A stretch of DNA of 64,000 nucleotides from Allobranchiibius sp. CTAmp26. GTDB taxonomy: Bacteria; Actinomycetota; Actinomycetes; Actinomycetales; Dermatophilaceae. Below, one piece after another: positions 1-7,970 of this stretch. Each line of letters begins with the position of its first letter. Positions within the stretch are counted from its first letter, which is position 1. The stretch is taken from positions 1 to 64,000 of the forward strand of contig NZ_JAGEKR010000016.1 of NCBI RefSeq assembly GCF_017565405.1, given 5' to 3'. Under the pieces are notes generated by a model that saw nothing but the letters and a program-made list of their open reading frames with translations, was not told the DNA's origin and made no database searches. A program made the position numbers and the translations under genes.

Positions 1-42
1 CAGCGCTGGTCCGGGGCTCTCGTCCTGCTCGCGTCGAAGGCG

Positions 43-1308
43 TCAGCGGTTCTGCACTCCCGTGTTCGAGACGCCGATGTCGATGACCGTGCCCTTGGCG
101 AGTGTGCCGAGCGCCCGGTTGAGGGTGATCGAGACCATCACCACTCGGATGCCGGTCGTGGTCTTGGTGACCTTGTGCAGGGTCACCGTCCCGAGCTGGT
201 CGAGATTGATCGTCGTGTTCGGCTTGACCGAGTCGGTGATGGTGGGCCTCCCCGCGATCTTGAGCCCGACGAACCCGGAGCCGTCGGTCGACGTCGCCGC
301 AGAGGTAAAGCTCGCCCGGCTCGTGCTGGTCGACGCCGTGATGGTCCGAGCGCTGATCAGCGAACTGGCCACGTTGAGCCCGGTGATCTGATCGGCCGCC
401 GAGCTGGTCAGCTTCGGCGTGGTCACCGACGAGGTGGTGCTCTTGACCGCCCCGACACTCAGCAGGCTCGGGATCGCGCTCGAAGCAACGCCGACGGTGC
501 GGTCACCCCCATCGCACGCGACGCCGGCGAGTGCGGTGGGCCCGCTCTTGACCGCGCCGGCGAGGGTCGCCTCCGTGCCGTATGCCGAGCCGGTCGCGAA
601 ACCAGCCGGCGTGCCTTTCAACCCGGCGTACGAACGGCCGATGTAGACGGTCGTGCCGATGGGCAGCCCCATGTTGTTGGACGCCGTCACGGTGACGTGG
701 ATCGCGGTGGTGACCGCCTGGGTCAGGCCGTTGACCTTGGCCTGGGACTGCTCGTTGAGAACCACCGATGCGAAGGGCTTGCCGCCGAGTGCGATGGCCA
801 CCTTGGTGTTGGGGCCCACCCCTACCGCGAAGCCCTTGCCGGCGACCTTGATGCCGACGAACGCGGTGCTGTTCGAGCCGTACGACGTCTTGGTCGGTGT
901 GTAGGTGGCGCGGGTCGTAGTCTTCACCGACGTGGAGGTGATGAGACCACCCAGCAGGTTGACCCCGGAGATCTGCGAGATGCCCTGCGAGGTGCGCCCG
1001 GAGGAGTCCAGGATGCTGCGGCTCTGGCTGTAGTCCGTGCCGACCTTCCCGACCCTGCCCAGGTCGACCGATGCCACCTGGTTGGAGGTGGAGAGGTTGG
1101 AGGTCGTGGTGCAGCCGATCCCGGAGTACGCGGTGGCTCCCGAATTCAGAGCTGCCAGAGACGAGCTGACGTAGGTGCCGTATCCGTAGGCGGAGTAGCC
1201 GACAGGTGCCGGCGTCGCCGTTGCCGCCGAGGCGGTCGGCGGATGGGTGGTCAGGGTGAACCCTGCGAGGACCGTGCTGGCGACGACGACTGCTGATGCT
1301 CTTCTCAT
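43..1308 (-). CDS. secreted protein with a duplicated beta-rich domain (choice-of-anchor P-like)
   Basis: 421 aa. A Sec signal peptide is visible (MRRASAVVVA followed by a hydrophobic stretch, likely cleaved near ASA-AT at residues 27-30). The mature part is Ser/Thr/Gly/Val rich and built from two related halves, about residues 37-230 and 235-415. Each half starts with an AYGT-type segment and a single-Cys motif (SGIGC, LAGVAC), has a central FVGxKxAG motif, and ends in a TxxxIG segment. It resembles actinobacterial secreted proteins annotated as choice-of-anchor P, but that name is tentative. No sortase motif or C-terminal membrane helix is visible, so free secretion or non-covalent wall binding is likely. 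A strong ribosome binding site (AAGGGGAAGAG) precedes the ATG. The upstream DNA carries two dyad symmetries at 1388-1404 and 1431-1450. Confidence 0.7.
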   Translation of the reverse strand: MRRASAVVVASTVLAGFTLTTHPPTASAATATPAPVGYSAYGYGTYVSSSLAALNSGATAYSGIGCTTTSNLSTSNQVASVDLGRVGKVGTDYSQSRSILDSSGRTSQGISQISGVNLLGGLITSTSVKTTTRATYTPTKTSYGSNSTAFVGIKVAGKGFAVGVGPNTKVAIALGGKPFASVVLNEQSQAKVNGLTQAVTTAIHVTVTASNNMGLPIGTTVYIGRSYAGLKGTPAGFATGSAYGTEATLAGAVKSGPTALAGVACDGGDRTVGVASSAIPSLLSVGAVKSTTSSVTTPKLTSSAADQITGLNVASSLISARTITASTSTSRASFTSAATSTDGSGFVGLKIAGRPTITDSVKPNTTINLDQLGTVTLHKVTKTTTGIRVVMVSITLNRALGTLAKGTVIDIGVSNTGVQNR

Positions 1309-1387
1309 GAGCTCTTCCCCTTGGACGTGCTGGTCGACCGGCGTGGGAGCCAGGTCGGCACGGCCGCAAAGCGGTCGGTAGTTGAAA

Positions 1388-1450
1388 AGTACGTCCGTCG
1401 TACTAAATTTCGGGGGCTAAGAATCTGGTTAACTTTACGTGGCGTAAGTT
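1388..1450. promoter_or_regulatory. two adjacent dyad symmetries upstream of the secreted protein gene
   Basis: AGTACG-n5-CGTACT spans 1388-1404. A second near-palindrome, AACTTTACG-n3-CGTAAGTT, spans 1431-1450. They lie 80-140 bp upstream of the start at 1308, in an AT-richer stretch than the surroundings, which suits an operator or promoter region. No regulator is identified. Confidence 0.35.
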
Positions 1451-1467
1451 ACTCATGTGTAGTTATC

Positions 1468-2841
1468 TCACCCGTATTCGAGACATAGGTCGCCGGAGAG
1501 CGGGGCGACGTCGATTCGCTTGGCCAATGCGTGTTCGAGTCGTGAGCGATGCCGGGTCGGGGAGGGCGGCGGCTCACTGCGGTAGACGTGACCGGTGGGG
1601 GTGATGGTGTGCACTCCGTGCCGGTATCCGTCGCCCGGTGCGCGGGCGGCGTGCCAGCCGGGATGCTCCTTGCGGTAGTTGCACTGCTCGCAGAGCCCTT
1701 GCGCGTTGGCGTAGGAGGTAGGTCCCCCGGTGGCGTGCGACTGGATGTGGTCGATGTGTCGGATGGGTGCGTCGCAGTACGGCGTGCGGCAGACCTCGTC
1801 GCGCACCGTCACCAGCTCACGCAGCAGCCCGGTGAACGCACGAGCTGTGGTCTCCATTTGCACCAGGTCGCCCTCACCCGGTGAGGTGAAGAGGCGCCGG
1901 AGGGTGACTCGCGCGTCGTTCAGGTCGGGGCCGGATTTCGCTCCGACGAGCTGGCGGGCGAGGTCGGCGGGGATCGACCCGTAGCCCTCCAGTCGGGCCG
2001 GGGTGCTGCCGCCGGCGAAGAGCGTCTCGGTGTCCATGACCAGGTTGAGGCGTACGTCGCAGGGGCCGGCGGTCTCGCGCCCGGTGAGGAGCGCAACGAA
2101 CAGGTCGGCCATCCGTTGTCCGCGCGAGCCGTGGGCGCGGTCGGTGGTGTCCCTGTCCACCTGGTGCTGCAGCGCCAGGTGCGCGGCGATCGCATCGGCG
2201 CAGGGGAGCACGGCGGTCAGGATCGCCATGCCGTCCGGCGCCGGTCGCACCGACACCCGCCGGGACGCGACGGCGCGCGAGCGTCGGGCGACGACGCTTG
2301 CGGCATCCTGCTGGGCGGTGAGGCCGGCGGCCATCGCGTGCGCGCGCCGGTCGGAGAACCGTGCCAGGTCTGGCGCGAGCTGCTCGTCGACGATGCCGCG
2401 AATCTGCCGGGTGGTGCAGGCGGTCTCCTGCGTGACGATGGCGGCTCGCCACTCGCTGATCTCACCGCGGCGCAACGCGCCGTACGTGTGCGGCATCTCG
2501 TCGACGAGGGCGCGCGCCAGGCCGAGGTGCCGTGAGCCGCGGGACGGCGATTCACGGCGCGCCAGCGCGACCTCGCCCCCCACGGAGCGTGCCGTGTCGG
2601 CCTGGCGGATGCCGCGTGACTGGTCGGCGGCCCGTTGCTCGTCGTAGTGGTCGACGGTCAGGGTTGCTTGGGCTGCAGCAGCAGCACCCTTCAGATGCTC
2701 CAGTGCGGCAATCTGGTCGATCCGCTCGGCACCGGACAGGCAGTAATCGACTCCCAGCAGCCGCACCAGCCAGGCGCGGATCTCACTGCTGGACAGCGGC
2801 GAGGAGCTCTCCGGATCGATGGTCTGCTGTGGATCGAACAT
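1468..2841 (-). CDS. HNH endonuclease, DUF222 / 13E12 repeat family
   Basis: 457 aa from the ATG at 2841. The N-terminal and central region is the DUF222-type helical region typical of actinobacterial 13E12 repeat proteins. The C-terminus carries an HNH nuclease motif: CRTPYCDAPIRHIDHI, then HATGGPTSYANAQ, then LCEQCNYRKEHPGW, giving the His-Asn-His metal site and paired Cys. These proteins are often multicopy in actinobacterial genomes and sit near mobile or phage-attachment regions; their physiological role is not established. The frame stays open upstream to 3039, but that extension has unrelated composition and the ATG at 2841 is preceded at the right distance by a TACGCT box (2848-2853). 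Confidence 0.85.
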   Translation of the reverse strand: MFDPQQTIDPESSSPLSSSEIRAWLVRLLGVDYCLSGAERIDQIAALEHLKGAAAAAQATLTVDHYDEQRAADQSRGIRQADTARSVGGEVALARRESPSRGSRHLGLARALVDEMPHTYGALRRGEISEWRAAIVTQETACTTRQIRGIVDEQLAPDLARFSDRRAHAMAAGLTAQQDAASVVARRSRAVASRRVSVRPAPDGMAILTAVLPCADAIAAHLALQHQVDRDTTDRAHGSRGQRMADLFVALLTGRETAGPCDVRLNLVMDTETLFAGGSTPARLEGYGSIPADLARQLVGAKSGPDLNDARVTLRRLFTSPGEGDLVQMETTARAFTGLLRELVTVRDEVCRTPYCDAPIRHIDHIQSHATGGPTSYANAQGLCEQCNYRKEHPGWHAARAPGDGYRHGVHTITPTGHVYRSEPPPSPTRHRSRLEHALAKRIDVAPLSGDLCLEYG

Positions 2842-2847
2842 GTGTAT

Positions 2848-2853
2848 AGCGTA
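2848..2853 (-). promoter_or_regulatory. candidate -10 element for a leaderless transcript of the HNH gene
   Basis: TACGCT on the minus strand is followed by 6 nt and then the ATG at 2841, so transcription would begin at or next to the start codon. No Shine-Dalgarno sequence is present. The same hexamer and spacing recur before the genes starting at 51203 and 61403. Confidence 0.45.
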
Positions 2854-3001
2854 TGGCGCGGGTGTGACAACGCCCGGAGTGCGAGGGCAGCAGGTGCGTG
2901 GACCTCCTCTTGAGGACGGAAATGCCGCGGTCCGCGGTCCGCAGTCGGCGTGCAGGCCGATGGCATGATGAGGCGACCCGCCCGCCGAGCAAGGATGTCG
3001 A

Positions 3002-3793
3002 ATGCCCCGCGCCACCGCCCGTCGCAGCACGCGCCTCACGTCGGCGGTGCGTCAAGGTCTGCCCGACGCGACACTGGCGGTGGGGGCGATCGCGGCAGTG
3101 GTTATCGCGGGGGTGGCCATCGCCGACGGGAGCGCAGGCGCTGCAGGCTCGGCGAACGCCTCGCCGTCGGCAGCGAGTACGCCGACTGCTACCGCGAGCA
3201 CAGCCGGGGGGCCCACCGGAACGACGACGACCGCTCCGCTTACCGCGGTGTTCATCGGGGACTCCTATACGACGGGCGTCGGCGGCGGTGGCACGAAGTG
3301 GACCACGTTGCTGGCCCAGCGCGAGGGGTGGCGCGAGGTCAACGTGGGCTACCGCGGCACCGGGTACGGCAAGGAGTTCCACGCCGCCGACTGCCCCGCC
3401 AACGGGTGCCCGGACTACCTGCAGGTCGTCAGTCGCGCGGTCGCCGCGCACCCCGACGTCGTCATCGTGTCCGGCGGGCGCAATGACATGACCAACCAGA
3501 ACCGGGCCGCCACGAACATCCCGAAGGTCTTCCAGGAGCTGCGCCAGCAGTTGCCGAAGGCGCGGATCGTGGCCGTGTCGCCGTTCTGGGACTCCACGTC
3601 CTACCCGGCGGGGCTCGCCGTGCTCGGCACAGACGTGCGCACCGCCGTCGCGAAGGTCGGCGGCCAGTACGTCGACGTCGGCTCCCCGCTCAGCGGCAAG
3701 ACGGGCCTGCTGAGCACCGGCGGCGTCTACCCCAACGCCGATGGATACCGGGCGCTCGCGAAGGCCGTCGAGGCCGCGCTCCAGACGACCTGA
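3002..3793 (+). CDS. exported SGNH/GDSL hydrolase-like protein with altered block V
   Basis: 263 aa with an N-terminal membrane segment (about residues 22-41) and a Ser/Thr/Ala linker to residue 80, then an SGNH-fold domain. Block I is FIGDSYTTG with the nucleophile position Ser88. Block III is GGRND with Asn161. Family members close with D-x-x-H followed by P; here the corresponding segment is GGVYPNADGY, so Gly240 and Tyr243 stand where the catalytic Asp and His are expected. The protein may be a non-catalytic SGNH protein or use different residues. AAGG lies 8 nt before the ATG. It is separated by about 180 bp from the polysaccharide locus and may or may not belong to it. Confidence 0.75.
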   Translation: MPRATARRSTRLTSAVRQGLPDATLAVGAIAAVVIAGVAIADGSAGAAGSANASPSAASTPTATASTAGGPTGTTTTAPLTAVFIGDSYTTGVGGGGTKWTTLLAQREGWREVNVGYRGTGYGKEFHAADCPANGCPDYLQVVSRAVAAHPDVVIVSGGRNDMTNQNRAATNIPKVFQELRQQLPKARIVAVSPFWDSTSYPAGLAVLGTDVRTAVAKVGGQYVDVGSPLSGKTGLLSTGGVYPNADGYRALAKAVEAALQTT

Positions 3794-3976
3794 GACCCGC
3801 GTCACACCCCACGCGGCCGGGTGGTGGAAAACCGCCGAACTTACCGGAATGTAAAGCTTCTGGTGGAGTTAAAGATCTGGGTTGGACTACGTGTTGACCA
3901 GCCTGCGAAGCGCTTTCGAGGGCCACGCCGCGATTACCCTTTCAGGCGTTCTGACCGGCTCATGGAAGCAGTTCTT
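3794..3976. other. leader and probable promoter region of the polysaccharide locus
   Basis: 183 bp without a credible gene. A short inverted repeat CCGCGT-n8-ACGCGG (3797-3816) could be a weak terminator for the SGNH gene. The rest is AT-richer than the flanks and contains the 8-bp palindrome AAGCGCTT (about 3908-3915). The reading frame of the dehydrogenase is open back to 3821, but that part lacks family similarity. Confidence 0.3.
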
Positions 3977-5281
3977 GTGAAGATCGCAGTTGTCGGGCTG
4001 GGCAAAATCGGCCTGCCGCTCGCTGTCCAGTTCGCCCGAAGCGGTCACCGCGTCTTCGGCGCCGACGTCAACACCCAGGTCGTCGATCAGGTCAACGCCG
4101 GCACGGAGCCGTTCCCGGGGGAGGCGCACCTGGCGGACTACCTCGCCGAGGCGGTGAGCGCCGGGAATCTGAGTGCAACGGCCGACACCGCAGCCGCTGT
4201 CGCCGAGAGTGACGCCGTCGTGGTGGTGGTCCCTCTCTTCGTGGACGACGAAGCGCGTCCGGACTTCGGTTGGATGGACTCGGCGACCGCGGACATCGCG
4301 CGCGGCCTGAGGCCGGACACGCTGGTGGTCTACGAGACGACGCTGCCGGTCGGCACGACTCGCTCCCGGTGGAAGCCGATGCTCGAGGAAGGATCCGGGC
4401 TGAGCGAAGGGCGCGATTTCCACCTCGTCTTCTCACCCGAGCGCGTGCTGACCGGTCGGGTGTTCGCCGACCTGCGCAAGTACCCCAAGCTCGTCGGTGG
4501 CCTGAGCCCCGAGGGCGCCAAGGCGGCGACGTCGTTCTACGAGCAGGTGCTTCAGTTCGACGAGCGCGCTGACCTCGCCCGCGGCAACGGTGTGTGGGAC
4601 CTCGGCTCGGCGGAAGCCGCCGAGATGGCGAAGCTGGCCGAGACGACGTACCGCGACGTGAACATCGGTCTGGCGAACCAGTTCGGTCGGTTCGCCGCCG
4701 CCAACGGCATCGACGTCTACCAGGTGATCGAGGCCAGCAACTCCCAGCCCTACAGCCACATCCACCAGCCGGGGATCGCCGTGGGCGGACACTGCATCCC
4801 GGTCTACCCGCGCCTCTACCTCTGGAACGACCCCGACGCCACGGTCGTGCGCTCGGCCCGCGAGGCGAACGCCGCGATGCCGGCCTACACGGTCGGGCTT
4901 GCGACGGGCGCCGCCGGCGGCAGCCTTGCCGGGATGTCCGCGGTCGTGCTCGGTGCGTCCTATCGCGGAGGAGTCAAGGAGACGGCGTTCTCCGGGGTCT
5001 TCGCGACGGTCGATTCATTGCGGGAGGCCGGTGCCAAAGTGACAGTGCATGACCCGATGTATTCCGCCGGTGAGCTTGGTCGATTCGGCTGGGACGCATA
5101 CGAGTACGGCCAGCAGGTCGATGTCGTCATCGTGCAGGCGGACCACGCCGAGTACGCCGACCTCTCGCCCGAGCAGGTGCCCGGCGCGCGCGTGATCGTC
5201 GACGGACGCAGGATCCTGGACCGGTCGAGGTTCCTGGACGCGGCGTTCCTGGTGGTCGGTCAGCCATCCGCTTCGGCATGA
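3977..5281 (+). CDS. wbpA: UDP-N-acetylglucosamine 6-dehydrogenase (WbpA-like nucleotide-sugar dehydrogenase)
   Basis: 434 aa from the GTG at 3977, chosen because the family begins MKIAVVGLG and a GGAAG ribosome site lies 8 nt upstream; an ATG at 3962 is possible. It would oxidise C6 of UDP-HexNAc to the uronic acid using two NAD+. Visible are the Rossmann motif GLGKIG (7-12), the SPERV segment (153-157) and the catalytic-Cys motif GGHCIPVYP with Cys273. Homologues include WbpA, WbpO and TviB. The three downstream genes match WbpD, WbpE and WbpB functions, so UDP-GlcNAc is the likely substrate rather than UDP-Glc or UDP-ManNAc. The stop overlaps the next start as ATGA. Confidence 0.8.
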   Translation: MKIAVVGLGKIGLPLAVQFARSGHRVFGADVNTQVVDQVNAGTEPFPGEAHLADYLAEAVSAGNLSATADTAAAVAESDAVVVVVPLFVDDEARPDFGWMDSATADIARGLRPDTLVVYETTLPVGTTRSRWKPMLEEGSGLSEGRDFHLVFSPERVLTGRVFADLRKYPKLVGGLSPEGAKAATSFYEQVLQFDERADLARGNGVWDLGSAEAAEMAKLAETTYRDVNIGLANQFGRFAAANGIDVYQVIEASNSQPYSHIHQPGIAVGGHCIPVYPRLYLWNDPDATVVRSAREANAAMPAYTVGLATGAAGGSLAGMSAVVLGASYRGGVKETAFSGVFATVDSLREAGAKVTVHDPMYSAGELGRFGWDAYEYGQQVDVVIVQADHAEYADLSPEQVPGARVIVDGRRILDRSRFLDAAFLVVGQPSASA

Positions 5282-5883
5282 GGACGCCGCCGAGGATCGT
5301 CGAATCTGCCGATGTCGCCGAGAGCGCACGGATCGGCGACGGTTCGTCGATCTGGCATCTGGCGCAGGTGCGTGAGGACGCGGTCCTGGGCGCGGACTGC
5401 ATCGTGGGCCGGGGCGCGTACGTCGGGACGGGCGTGCGGATGGGTGACTCCTGCAAGCTGCAGAACTATGCGCTGGTCTACGAGCCGGCAGTCCTCGAGG
5501 ACGGGGTATTCGTCGGCCCCGCAGTCGTTTTCACCAACGACCACTACCCCCGCTCGATCAGCCCCGACGGCGCCTTGAAGCGCGGCGACGACTGGGAGGC
5601 GGTCGGTGTCACGTGTCGGACCGGCTCCTCCATCGGTGCCCGCGCGGTCTGCGTGGCGCCGGTGACGATCGGCCGGTGGGCGATGGTCGCCGCGGGGTCC
5701 GTGGTGACCAAGGACGTGCCCGACTTCGCTCTCGTCGCCGGCGTGCCGGCGCGGCGCATCCGCTGGGTGGGCCGAGCGGGCGTGCCACTGGAGCAGATCG
5801 ATGACCACACCTGGCGCTGCCCCGAGACCGGGGAGCGCTATCTCGAACACCATGAACAACTGACGGAGGCATCAGCACAATGA
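5278..5883 (+). CDS. wbpD: hexapeptide-repeat N-acetyltransferase (WbpD-like)
   Basis: 201 aa left-handed beta-helix acyltransferase. Isoleucine/valine hexads run through most of the protein (ESARIGDGSSIW, GADCIVGRGAYVGTGVRMG, PVTIGRWAMVAAGSVVTKDVP). The FTNDHYPR segment matches WbpD-type enzymes that acetylate the 3-amino group of UDP-GlcNAc(3NH2)A using acetyl-CoA. It starts inside the wbpA-like gene and its own stop overlaps the aminotransferase start (5880-5883), so translation of the module is coupled. A generic sugar O- or N-acetyltransferase is the alternative if the neighbours are ignored. Confidence 0.8.
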   Translation: MRTPPRIVESADVAESARIGDGSSIWHLAQVREDAVLGADCIVGRGAYVGTGVRMGDSCKLQNYALVYEPAVLEDGVFVGPAVVFTNDHYPRSISPDGALKRGDDWEAVGVTCRTGSSIGARAVCVAPVTIGRWAMVAAGSVVTKDVPDFALVAGVPARRIRWVGRAGVPLEQIDDHTWRCPETGERYLEHHEQLTEASAQ

Positions 5884-6968
5884 CGGATTTCATCGCACCG
5901 GCGAAGCCGATCATCGGCGACGAGGAGCGCGCAGCCGTCGATCGGGTCATGCGCAGCGGGATGCTCGCTCAGGGCCCGGAGGTGAAGGCGTTCGAGGAGG
6001 AGTTCGACGAGCACTTTGGACTCGGCCGCGCGTGCGTTGCGGTCAACTCCGGCACCTCGGGTCTGCACCTGGGGCTGTTGTCCTCAGGGGTCAAGGCCGG
6101 TGACGAGGTGATCGTGCCGTCGTTCACCTTCGCCGCCACCGCGAACTCCGTCGCGCTGACCGGCGCGACGCCGGTCTTCGCGGACATCAGCGCGGACGAC
6201 TTCTGCCTCGACCCGGCCGCCGTCGAGGCGGCGATCACCGAGCGCACCGTCGCCATCATGCCGGTGCACCTCTACGGCCATCCGGCGAAGATGGAGCAGC
6301 TGCTCGCGATCGCCGACCGGCACGGTCTGGCCGTCTTCGAGGACGCAGCGCAGGCGCACGGCGCGTCGTTGAACGGCACTCCGGTCGGCGCGTTCGGCAA
6401 GTTCGGGATGTTCTCCCTCTACCCGACCAAGAACATGACCTCGGGTGAGGGCGGCATGGTCACCGCGGCGGACGCCGAGACCGAGCGGCTGCTTCGCCTC
6501 TACCGCAACCAGGGGATGGCGCAGCAGTACCACAACGAGGTCGTCGGGCTGAACAACCGGATGACCGACATCCACGCGGCGATCGGTCGTGAGCAGCTGA
6601 AGAAGGTCGGCGGCTGGACCAAGCAGCGGCAGGAGAACGCGGCGTACCTGACCGCGAATCTCGAAGGGGTCACCCCGCCGCCCGTTGCCGATGGTGCCGT
6701 GCACGTCTACCACCAGTACACGGTCCGGGTGCCGCAGGACCGGGACGGCTTCGCCAAGGCACTGCGCGAGGAGTACAACATCGGCTCGGGGATGTTCTAC
6801 CCCGTGCCGAACCACGAACTGCGCCCGTTCCAGGTGGACGTCGAGCTGCCGGAGACGGCCAAGGCCGCCGCGGAATGCCTTTCGTTGCCGGTGCACCCGT
6901 CGCTGTCCGAGGACGATCTCGGCCGGATCGTCGGCGCCGTGAACGCGCTCGCTGCGGCAGGTGCCTGA
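5880..6968 (+). CDS. wbpE: PLP-dependent nucleotide-sugar aminotransferase, DegT/DnrJ/EryC1 family (WbpE-like)
   Basis: 362 aa, the family length. The PLP lysine is Lys184 in LYPTKNMTSGEGG and the cofactor-binding Asp is Asp155 in EDAAQAHGA; NSGTSGLHL (56-64) forms the phosphate-binding turn. In this gene set it would transaminate UDP-3-keto-GlcNAcA, made by the oxidoreductase encoded next, to the 3-amino sugar with glutamate as donor. A second, different DegT enzyme (18706-19839) lies in the minus-strand operon and differs at the lysine motif, consistent with two separate amino-sugar pathways. Confidence 0.85.
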   Translation: MTDFIAPAKPIIGDEERAAVDRVMRSGMLAQGPEVKAFEEEFDEHFGLGRACVAVNSGTSGLHLGLLSSGVKAGDEVIVPSFTFAATANSVALTGATPVFADISADDFCLDPAAVEAAITERTVAIMPVHLYGHPAKMEQLLAIADRHGLAVFEDAAQAHGASLNGTPVGAFGKFGMFSLYPTKNMTSGEGGMVTAADAETERLLRLYRNQGMAQQYHNEVVGLNNRMTDIHAAIGREQLKKVGGWTKQRQENAAYLTANLEGVTPPPVADGAVHVYHQYTVRVPQDRDGFAKALREEYNIGSGMFYPVPNHELRPFQVDVELPETAKAAAECLSLPVHPSLSEDDLGRIVGAVNALAAAGA

Positions 6969-6969
6969 G

Positions 6970-7968
6970 ATGGCGAACCTGCGCGCGGGCCTGATCGGGC
7001 TCGGCATGATGGGGCGCAACCACGCCCGGGTGCTCGGCAGCCTCGACGGCGTCGACCTGGTGGCCGTGGCGGACCCCGGCGGGGACAAGTTCGGCGTCGC
7101 CGGCGGCCGCGAGGTGCTGTCCGGCATCGACGAGCTCATCGCGGTGGGCGTCGACTACTGCATGGTCGCGGTGCCGACGGCGTACCACCTCCTGGTGGGC
7201 ACCGCTCTGGCCGAAGCCGGAGTGCATGCACTCATCGAGAAACCGCTGGCCGAGAGCCTCGAGACCGCGGAGCAGCTGGCGAAGGAGTTCGACAGTCGCG
7301 GTGTCCTAGGCGGCGTGGGGCACATCGAGCGCTACAACCCGGCGCTGCAGTCGGCGCGAAGCCGTATCGAAGCCGGTGACCTGGGAGAGGTATTCCAGCT
7401 CGTCACCCGGCGCCAGGGCCCGTTCCCGGGGCGCATCGCCGATGTGGGCGTGGTGATGGACCTCGGCACCCACGACATCGACCTCACCGCGTGGGTGACC
7501 CAGCAGGCGTACACCTCGGTGTCGGCGCGTACGGCGCACCGCTCGGGCCGCGAGCACGAAGACCTGGTCGCCGTCGTCGGCCAGCTCTCCGAGGGCACTG
7601 TCACCAACCACCTGGTGAACTGGCTGTCGCCGCTGAAGGAGCGCACCACCGTCATCACGGGGGAGAAGGGCACCTTCGTCGCCGATACGCTGACCGCCGA
7701 CCTGACGTACTACGCGAACGGTCAGGTCGAGACCACGTGGGACGACATCAGCCGTTTCCGTGGGGTATCGGAGGGCGATATCACGCGCTACGCCATCGCC
7801 AAGCCCGAGCCGCTGCGCGTCGAGCACGAGAACTTCCGTGATGCCGTGCTCGGCAAGGACGCGGATATCGTCACCCTGCAGCAGGGGCTGGAGACCGTTC
7901 GCGTCGCCCAGGGCTGCATTGAGTCAGCCGCGGAGGGTCGCACCGTCCTGCTCGAGGCGACACCCTGA
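6970..7968 (+). CDS. wbpB: Gfo/Idh/MocA-family UDP-sugar 3-dehydrogenase (WbpB-like)
   Basis: 332 aa from the ATG at 6970, which keeps the family start ahead of GLIGLGMMGRNHARVL; a GTG at 6961 would add three residues. It has an N-terminal Rossmann fold, the EKPLAES motif typical of Gfo/Idh enzymes (catalytic Lys-Pro), and HIERYNPA and DLGTHDIDL in the second domain. With the preceding three genes it completes the chain UDP-GlcNAc to UDP-GlcNAcA, 3-keto, 3-amino, 3-acetamido. Only the next base separates its start from the preceding stop. Confidence 0.8.
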   Translation: MANLRAGLIGLGMMGRNHARVLGSLDGVDLVAVADPGGDKFGVAGGREVLSGIDELIAVGVDYCMVAVPTAYHLLVGTALAEAGVHALIEKPLAESLETAEQLAKEFDSRGVLGGVGHIERYNPALQSARSRIEAGDLGEVFQLVTRRQGPFPGRIADVGVVMDLGTHDIDLTAWVTQQAYTSVSARTAHRSGREHEDLVAVVGQLSEGTVTNHLVNWLSPLKERTTVITGEKGTFVADTLTADLTYYANGQVETTWDDISRFRGVSEGDITRYAIAKPEPLRVEHENFRDAVLGKDADIVTLQQGLETVRVAQGCIESAAEGRTVLLEATP

Positions 7969-7970
7969 CG

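Noticed and set aside
2842-3039. N-terminal extension of the HNH protein to 3039
   Set aside because: The extension is Arg/Pro/His-rich, does not resemble the family, and a promoter-like box lies just before the ATG at 2841.
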